Assembly: GCA_029204225.1 (NCBI GenBank)
Contig: CM055096.1
Location: forward strand, 28,657,995 to 28,721,994
DNA length: 64,000 bases
DNA from: Diphasiastrum complanatum
Taxonomy: Eukaryota > Streptophyta > Lycopodiopsida > Lycopodiales > Lycopodiaceae
Direction of reading: 5' to 3'
This document shows, piece by piece, positions 56,040 to 64,000 of the stretch. Positions within the stretch are counted from its first letter, which is position 1; every line of letters starts with the position of its first letter. A program made the position numbers and the translations under genes. The notes beneath the pieces were generated by a model. It was given only the letters and a program-made list of their open reading frames with translations, did not search any database and was not told where the DNA came from.

Positions 56040-57660
56040 TCACTACTTCTTTATCTGATACCTACATGGTATCAGAGCTTCTATCAACTAGGTGATGATC
56101 ATGTCGACACACTGAGATTTAACTCTTACTAAAGTCATCACTATGTTGTTGCAAGAACACAATAGAAGAAGTCAAGACACTTTGTCTACTTCCTTCTCTC
56201 AAGCTCCATATGTCAACAAAGGCTCTAAGTGACAGAAGCAAAAAAGCTCCAAGAAGGCTGCAACGAATCAGAAACAAGCTCAAAGTCAAGAATATCCATC
56301 AAATCCACAGTCGAAGAAGAAGATGTTTTGCAGGTATTGCAAGCGCAATAACCATGAGATCAAGGATTGCCGAATTCTCCAAGCGAAGAATGCAGCCAAG
56401 CAACTTGATCAACAAGCAAACACAGTTTCATCATCTCCCTAGGTCGAAGTGGACAAAGGTACATTCATGGTCAAAGATCAAAGTGCATTTTTGGATGATT
56501 CATTGTTTCTTGATTCTGGAGCAACTCAACACATGACCAATCAAAGTGAGATTTTCAACACCTACACGTCTTAGAGCACGAAGAAATTTGTTCATCTTGG
56601 TGACAGTAGTACTCACACTATTGAAGGTGAAGATACTGTAAGATTAAAATTCCAGCATGATCAATTCAAACTATTGTCAAAAGTCTTGTATGTTCCTAAA
56701 CTCTCTACAAATCTGTTATCAGTAAGTAGAATTACAGATTTAGGTCATAAGGTAGAGTTTGAGCATGATCAATGCTGAATTATTGATAGGAGTAATAAGA
56801 TCCTTGCACTCGACAAGAGGCATGGATACTTATATATATTGGCACATTGTTATTGTAATTCTAGTCAAGCTTTGAAAACCTCTGTTCTTGTCAATAAAGC
56901 ATTACTATGGCATCATCGCTTAGGACACTTGAATTATGCATCTATTTTGAACATGTCTAGACAATCCCTAGTACTTGATCTACCATTCTACTATAGGATC
57001 TCTTATGTACACCATGATCTGTACCAGACCAAACATAGCTTTTGCAGTCAGCTCTCTCATTCAGTTTATGACTAATCCTGGTGTAACACATTGGAAGGCT
57101 CTTATCAGAGTCATGAGATATCTTTGAGCTACTATGGACTTTTGCATTTGTTATGGAGTAGTCGACAATGACAAACTCAAGTTACTCAGTGGTTACATAG
57201 ATGCAAGTTGGGCAGGAGATTTAGACACTCGTAAATCCACTTCCAGATTTATATTCTTCCTCAACAATGGTCCAGTTTCCTGGAGCAGTTGCAAGCAATC
57301 TTCAATAGCTCTATCTTCCACTGAATCAGAGTATGTCGCAGCCTCTCAAGCTACAAAGGAAGCAATTTGGTTGAGGAACTTACTCTCAAATATCAGTCTA
57401 AATCAATATGCCCCGACGACATTATTTTGCGATAATCAAAGTGCCATTGCTTTATCAGCTCATTCTAGGAGTAAGCACATTGAACTGAAGTATCATTTTG
57501 TTAGAAACAAAGTTCTCAACGAAAAAGTCAGATTGTAGTACTGTAGAACGCAAGATATGACAGCAGATATTTTTACCAAAGCATTAAGTTTGGAAACACA
57601 CAGAAGATTCTGTGCCGAACTAAGTTTGAAGGTCAAGGCATGCAAGGATTCAAATTAAGG
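56040..57660 (+). pseudogene. Ty1/copia remnant with deleted integrase and RT
   Basis: Plus strand: a short gag start with an early stop near 56115, a zinc knuckle CRYCKRNNHEIKDC near 56330, the protease FLDSGATQHMT near 56510, and the pre-integrase WHHRLGHLNYASILNMSRQS near 56908. At about 56990 it jumps to the end of RT (TRPNIAFAV out of frame, FMTNPGVTHWKAL), then RNase H (GYIDASWAGDLDTRKSTSR, STESEYVAAS, CDNQSAIAL) and TADIFTKALS. So the integrase and most of the RT are deleted. A polypurine AAGGGGGAG ends it near 57667. Confidence 0.92.
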
Positions 57661-57668
57661 GGGAGTAT

Positions 57669-58553
<885 letters not shown>

Positions 58554-60480
58554 TTTTGACGTCGTTGCCAGGGAGCTACGCCAATTTTTCAGTTTGCAAC
58601 ATATTTGTTGGATGGTTAGCTTGCATTAGGCATCTTGTCGTGGCATGAATAGTGTTAAATCTGCATTTAGGTTAGTTTGGGAGTGATTTTGCTTGATTTG
58701 AGTGGATTTGCTTGTTTCAAATCTAATATGATTGTAGAACAAGGAAAGCTATTCGGATCACCAATCTTAAGATCCATTTGGATTTGAGATATCAGAAAAC
58801 CAACAAAAATCGGTCAAATTTGTCAGATTTTGGTCAAAAGGAGGCAAAAATCGTCATCAGAGCTGATAACTTTTTGCCCTCTTTCAGAAAACATTCGCCG
58901 AGTTGCAAGCACCTTCAGTTTTGATCACAAAACCTTCAGTTTGAAGAGCGAACAATCCTTCCCAACATATTTCCATCAGAAAAATTACAAGATAATACCA
59001 AAAAATTCACCAAAACCCTAAAAATACAAAAACCTTCGTCCAATTCACTGTGCATAGGTGTGATTCAGATCTATCTACTACCAGGTCGGCAAAGAATAAT
59101 ATCATAAATAGAAGGTTTCTCAGAAGAACAGTTGTCATATTGTTATATTTTTGCCAAAACTAGTCTCTTTTTTGCAAAAATACTAGTATTGCTCTTGATT
59201 CTTTGCTAGAACCTTCGCTGAGTTTCCATATTGTTCTATTTATAATAATTTACAATTTCTGAGTTCAGCGAACATTCATTCTATTCGGATCATAGAAAAT
59301 CTCTATTTTTACCCTCGCCGAACTACAAAAACTATGTTTTTATGTGCCAGGAACCTTCGCCAGTTCTACCCTAGCTTTATTTGTGTCAGATTCTGAGTTT
59401 GAGAGTTTGGCGAAGGATATTTCCATAGAATTTGTCAGAAAAACATGATTAGATATTTTTTACCAAAAATAACACTATTGAACCTTCGCCAAGTCAACCT
59501 TCGCCTAAGGAACCTTCGCAAGTTATATTTTTTGAAATTGATTTTTCAGATCGTCTTTGTCAAATTTTGGGTCAAATATAATACAATCTGATTTTAATTC
59601 TAATACTTTTTCATTTTTTGAAGAAGTACCGATCAGTTGATCTTAGGAATCTTTTTCATAGTATAGAGGGTAAAATGTGAAAAATGCAAAAATGAGCTTG
59701 GTAGAGGCCAAAAATCTTGTATATAGATAAACACACATGTGTGGAGCCTGTTCCCACGTGTAAAAATAGTGTACTTGTCATGTACCATAATCATATAGGT
59801 TGTACATATGATTTAATTCAAGTTCTAGTGGCTAAAAAGGCCAAAAACTAGCTTTCTAGATATATGACACATGGCATCAATCTATTGATTGCATGAGCCA
59901 AATATTTTGGTTAGGTGTCATATCCCATGTGTAGAGGACAGCTCACATGTGTGGAATAAGCTGAAGTAGGCTAATTTTGACTTCTAGAAGATTTCCAAGT
60001 AGATCTCCATATAGAAGGAAAATGGACCAAAAGTGCTCAAAATAGAAGGTTTTGTCCAAGTGTCAGTTTTGCATGATGAATCATCATATGACAAAGAACC
60101 TTCACACATGTGGGATCAAAGGGATGATCAGTACCACGAGCTCTCACTTATTGTATATATAGAGCCACATTTGGCCATAATCATTGTGAGACACCAATCT
60201 TGGTTTTGGAAGCAATTTTGAGTGATTCTCTCCATTTGTCTACACTTGTTTTAATTGTTTTGAGGTTCTATCAATGTGTACTTGATTTTCAGTTGGAGTC
60301 CGTACTCAGACAATGTTTCACACGTGTGAAACCATAAAGTACACTTACCTTCAATTAATGATTGTTCTTGTTAGGATTTTGTGTCTAGAATTGATCTAGA
60401 TTGATCTTAATCTGAAGTAGATTGATAGATCAAGTAATCTGACAACCAATCCCTCTTGAGGATCAGATTAGGATTCACTC
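58554..60480 (+). mobile_element. Ty3/gypsy primer-binding site and long leader
   Basis: TTTTGACGTCGTTGCCAGGG at 58554-58573 is the primer-site context of plant gypsy elements. The leader that follows (to about 59640) repeats short AACCTTCGCC-like strings and is duplicated at 63067-64000. From about 59690 to 60480 there is an LTR-like insertion with CACACGTGTG-type palindromes and a TATATATAGAG box near 60155. Confidence 0.65.
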
Positions 60481-62346
60481 TTGGTCCTTTTTGTACTTTC
60501 TTCACAAAAACACCTCATATCTGAGTGCGAACCTGAGCTAATTAATGAAAATGCCATGATTATGTGGTTTTTGTCAGGTTTACTTAAAAGGATCAAACAT
60601 GAGCTGAAACGCCATAATGAGTACGCAATTTTGCAAAATGCTATGGATGATGCAATTCGGGAGGAGGATGAAGATTCAGATGATGAGCCGAATATCAGTG
60701 TGTTGTCTTATACAGCAAGGCAGACCACTACGAGATCCACCACTATTGCATCAACGAATGTCAATGCTACTGTAGAAATGATGCTCAATGAGTTCGAGAA
60801 ACTCGGGAAGAACCAGCAGAAACAGATAGAAAAGTTGTAGTCACAATTTGATGAGAATATCAAAGCATTGGGAGATTTCCATGGAGAAGCGGACAAAGAA
60901 CCTGAGAAGTTTGCAAAGACTTTTCCTACCAGAGAGAATGTCTGGTGTTCTATTTGTATAGGAAATCACATAGTTAATGAGTGTTTCCAATTGAAAAAAT
61001 GAATGGAAATCGGTATATGCCATTTGTGTAATGAGACAAATTTTTGCAACTTCAATCCTAAGATAATTCAACAACGGTATGCCCAGATGGGATGTCGAAA
61101 ACCACATTATGGAGGAAATCTGGCAGCTAGACCTCGTCAATTTGCTCTTGGATACCTGAAACGGTTAGCCTTACCTGCCCCACCAAAGCACGCCACTCCT
61201 CCTGCCAATTTGATGGAACCAGAACCTTACAGAAGTGCTGAGCAATGGAATTATAGTAATGGTGGATCTTCAAAACAATATGCTATTTACGTTGCCGCGC
61301 AACAACAAGCATCTAGAAACTAGACCATAGCACCACTTGGAAGCTTTGCATGTGGAAAAAATCACAGAGTTGCAGAATGTCCATATAAAGACAAATTGGT
61401 ACCATTTTGTCATGACTGTGGTTATGGGCATTGCTATAAGGAATGTCCAGCAAGACCAAAGCCACCACCGGCTAAAACTCTTGTAAATCTAATAACAATC
61501 AAGCAAAGACCAATAGCTCAAAATAAACCAAGTGTACCCTTGATGGTGGTTACCAGAGCACAAAAGTAGAAAGAACTTGTATCAGATCCAGTACCTGCTG
61601 ATTCTATACCATTAACTGATATACCAACAGCATCTGGAGTCTATCCAAATCTTCATGCAGAAAAGAGAAGATATCAAGATATGAGGTAGTGGATTAAACA
61701 TTTGCAAGAGGAAGAGGAGCTTGAAGCTTAGTAAAGCAACATCCAAAGTTCATTCTTCACCAGTGCAACCACCGAATAATCCACGTATAGATATGAATGC
61801 TCAGTTGCATCATCATGAAGAACCCTTCAAGATGACTAAACCGGAAGCACCGCAAACAGAACAGCTCACAAATATTTTGTCTGGTAAGATCAATATTTCG
61901 TTGGGAGAGTTCTTGAAGTTAGTGCCAAAAGAAAAAAAAAAGTATTAGCGCAAAAGTTAAATCAAGCTGAACAGAAGTCCATCAAGAGCCACTTTTTTGT
62001 GCCGGATTTGAAAAATCTAATGAAGTACTCCATGTCGGAGCAGCTTGGGAAAGTGAGCAAAAAAATATCACCCTGCCGATTTCCTAATGAAGCAATCGTG
62101 ATAAATTGTGGTTCGGGAGTTAACCTGATTTCTACAAAGCTATGTGCAAAATGGGGCCTTACAAAGATAAAGCCTGCGACTTTTGTCATAAAGCTGGCTG
62201 ATCAAACGACCATTCATTCGCGAGGGATCGTTGAAGATATACATGTCAGATTTGTCGGAGTACAGTTCGTCATTACTTTCACAGTAATTGACTTACCAGA
62301 AGCACCAAATGTTTATCGAGTCTTATTGGGACGCCCATGGTTATGA
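60481..62346 (+). pseudogene. Ty3/gypsy gag-protease with in-frame stops
   Basis: Plus strand, mostly in one frame. A gag C-terminal region (FLSGLLKRIKHELKRH) is followed by zinc-knuckle-like CSICIGNHIVNEC and CHDCGYGHCYKEC (near 60950 and 61410), a proline-rich linker, then an aspartic protease (VINCGSGVNLIS near 62098 and RVLLGRPWL at 62320). The catalytic D-x-G is changed to N-C-G. In-frame stops lie at 60838, 61000, 61321, 61567, 61687 and 62344. Two shifts (about 61725 and 61945, the latter in an A run) compensate each other. RT is not present. Confidence 0.87.
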
Positions 62347-63066
62347 GTTGCACAAGTAATTCATAACTGGGGTACTGGGAAAATCACTTTTGAAAATTGT
62401 AAACGTGCAGTCAAGGTTGATCCTGTAACTTGGACTATCAAACCAATGGTTCAAAAAGAGGATGATGATTCTTCAATAACGGATCATACTTGTGACCGAC
62501 CAGTAAAGAATTTGGGAGTTCATTACGACTCTCAAACCGATACTGTCAATTGGAATGAAGCTCTTGCAATGATTGACTGTACAACAGGATATATGTGTCA
62601 ACAAGATAATCAATCAGATTTGAGCAAGATTTCATTATTGGATCGAACCTTGGATACACCGATCACTTTTCCATTGAATGTGTTGAATGTAACTTGGATA
62701 AAAAACGAAGCTTATACCAGATACGATTGAAGATGAACTCATTCCTATGAGTCATGCCTTGACTTATGATGACAATGCACAACTTACTGATGAGCAAATT
62801 CTAAATCATATGGATCCAACCATATTTGGAGTGCATAATATTCTTGATGAACCAATACTAAAACTGCCAAAATCAGTTATATTGAAGGAAGACAAGATTA
62901 CAGGTTCAATGACGAAGAAACAAGCCAAGCAACATTATAATACGGTTTTGAAATGGGAAAATCCTCCTTAAAAGATTGATTCAAAGAATGTGCCACATAA
63001 AGGCAAAGGAAAAGCCAAGGATGATTTTGCAAGTCAAAGTTCTAACAAGACAATAGGCTAGGAAAT
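62347..63066 (+). pseudogene. Gypsy protease-RT linker remnant
   Basis: It continues the polyprotein after the protease (AQVIHNWGTGKITFEN). The frame then shifts near 62705 into PMSHALTYDDNAQLTDEQI and ends near 62968. No RT motif is reached before the duplicated leader starts at 63067. Confidence 0.6.
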
Positions 63067-64000
63067 AAACCCACTACAATTTTGGCGTCGTTGCCGGGGA
63101 GCTACACCAATTCTTTAGTTTACATCATGTTTGTTTGATAGTTAGCTTGCATTAGGCATCTTATCATGACATGAATAATGTTAAAATTGCATTTTAGGGT
63201 TAGTTTGAAAGTGATTTTTCTTGATTTGAGTGGATTTTCTTGTTTGAAATCTAATCCGATAATTGAATAGGGGAAGCTATTCATATCACCATTCTTAAGA
63301 TCCATCTGGATCTAAGAAAGCAGAAAAAACAACAAATATCAGTCAAATTTTGGTCATAGGGAGGCAAAATTGTCATGAGAGCTGATAACTTTTTATCCTC
63401 TTCCTAGAAACATTCGCCGAGTTGCAGGCATCTTCGATTTTGATCACAGAACTTTCAGTTTGAAGGGCAAACATTCCTTTTCAACAGATTTTCAGAAACA
63501 TTAGAAAACACCAAAAAACATCCAAAACCCTAAAAAAATACAAAAAGAATGTCCGTCCTATTCATTGTGCATAGACGTGATTCAGATCTATCTACTGCCA
63601 GGTCGACGAACGTTAATTCTAAAAAAAGAAAGTCAAAGTGACTGTTCATCTATAAATTTTGTGAAGAGTTAAACACATTTTTACAAAATTTTCAGTTTCC
63701 AAAAAGAACCTTCGCCAGAAACCTTCACCAAAGTTTGTGTCAGTATGACTTACTATTTTGGTTCATTAATGAGTTTGACGAATTATACGCAGAGACCACG
63801 TGTCATATTGTCCAATTTTTGTCAAAAAAAAAGTCTCTTTTTTGCAAAAATAGCAATATTACATTTGTAACTGTCGTTGAAACTTCTGAAGATTCTACTT
63901 AGTAAGTTATCATTTTTGAGTTCGACGAACGATCCTTTGATTCAGATGCTTTCCACCTACTATGGTGTCCTCACAGAGTTAATCTGTGAACAAGGACCGT
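63067..64000 (+). mobile_element. Second copy of the gypsy primer site and leader
   Basis: It begins AAACCCACTACAATTTT, followed by GGCGTCGTTGCCGGGGA at about 63084-63100. It aligns with 58541 onward for roughly 800-900 bp, with many substitutions. The window ends inside it. No LTR separates it from the previous gypsy remnant. Confidence 0.75.

Overview
The window is nuclear DNA of a land plant. It holds intron-containing 12-oxophytodienoate reductase (OPR) genes of the cytosolic old-yellow-enzyme type, with GT-AG introns, set in a dense bed of decayed Ty1/copia and Ty3/gypsy retrotransposons, a LINE fragment, small inverted-repeat elements and long dinucleotide microsatellites. A Penelope-like reverse transcriptase at the left end hints at a non-angiosperm or at least unusual plant genome (fern, lycophyte or conifer), but the species cannot be settled from this sequence.

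Layout. 0.8-4.15 kb: broken Penelope-like retroelement ending beside a compound CT/CA/AT microsatellite. 4.2-6.3 kb: low-complexity DNA and a 3 x 63 bp minisatellite. 6.4-10.2 kb: two related copia remnants joined head to head. 10.7-13.3 kb: gypsy gag/protease remnant on the minus strand. 14.7-24.8 kb: OPR-A (minus), OPR-D (plus, pseudogene) and OPR-B (minus). 24.8-47.6 kb: an insertion-rich block with a LINE piece, gypsy pol, a large-LTR element nested in a copia remnant, a further gypsy leader and a copia gag-protease fragment. 47.6-52.65 kb: OPR-C (plus) in an arm that is an inverted copy of the OPR-B arm. 52.65-57.7 kb: copia remnants with LTRs rich in CACACGTGTG-type palindromes. 58.5-64 kb: a gypsy gag-protease remnant with a second copy of its leader at the window end.

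Functional content. Only OPR-A, OPR-B and OPR-C look like working host genes. All three keep five exons with identical exon boundaries, open frames (394, 394 and 400 residues), the HGAHGY active-site signature and TATA boxes about 190-200 bp before the ATG. Each promoter also carries CACGTG G-boxes, which in other plants bind MYC2-type factors in jasmonate signalling. No copy ends in a peroxisomal targeting tripeptide.

Main points of interest. (1) OPR-B and OPR-C lie in inverted arms of about 4.5-5 kb around 23 kb of transposons. (2) The 8.47-kb LTR element has a clean 5-bp target duplication, primer-binding-like sequences at both internal ends, a gag with a very long acidic extension, and LTRs carrying three consecutive hairpins with one shared loop but different stems. 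(3) The Penelope-like element carries a CxC linker and abuts a microsatellite. (4) The six in-frame stops of the 60-62 kb gypsy frame are all compatible with C-to-T changes at CG/CHG sites.
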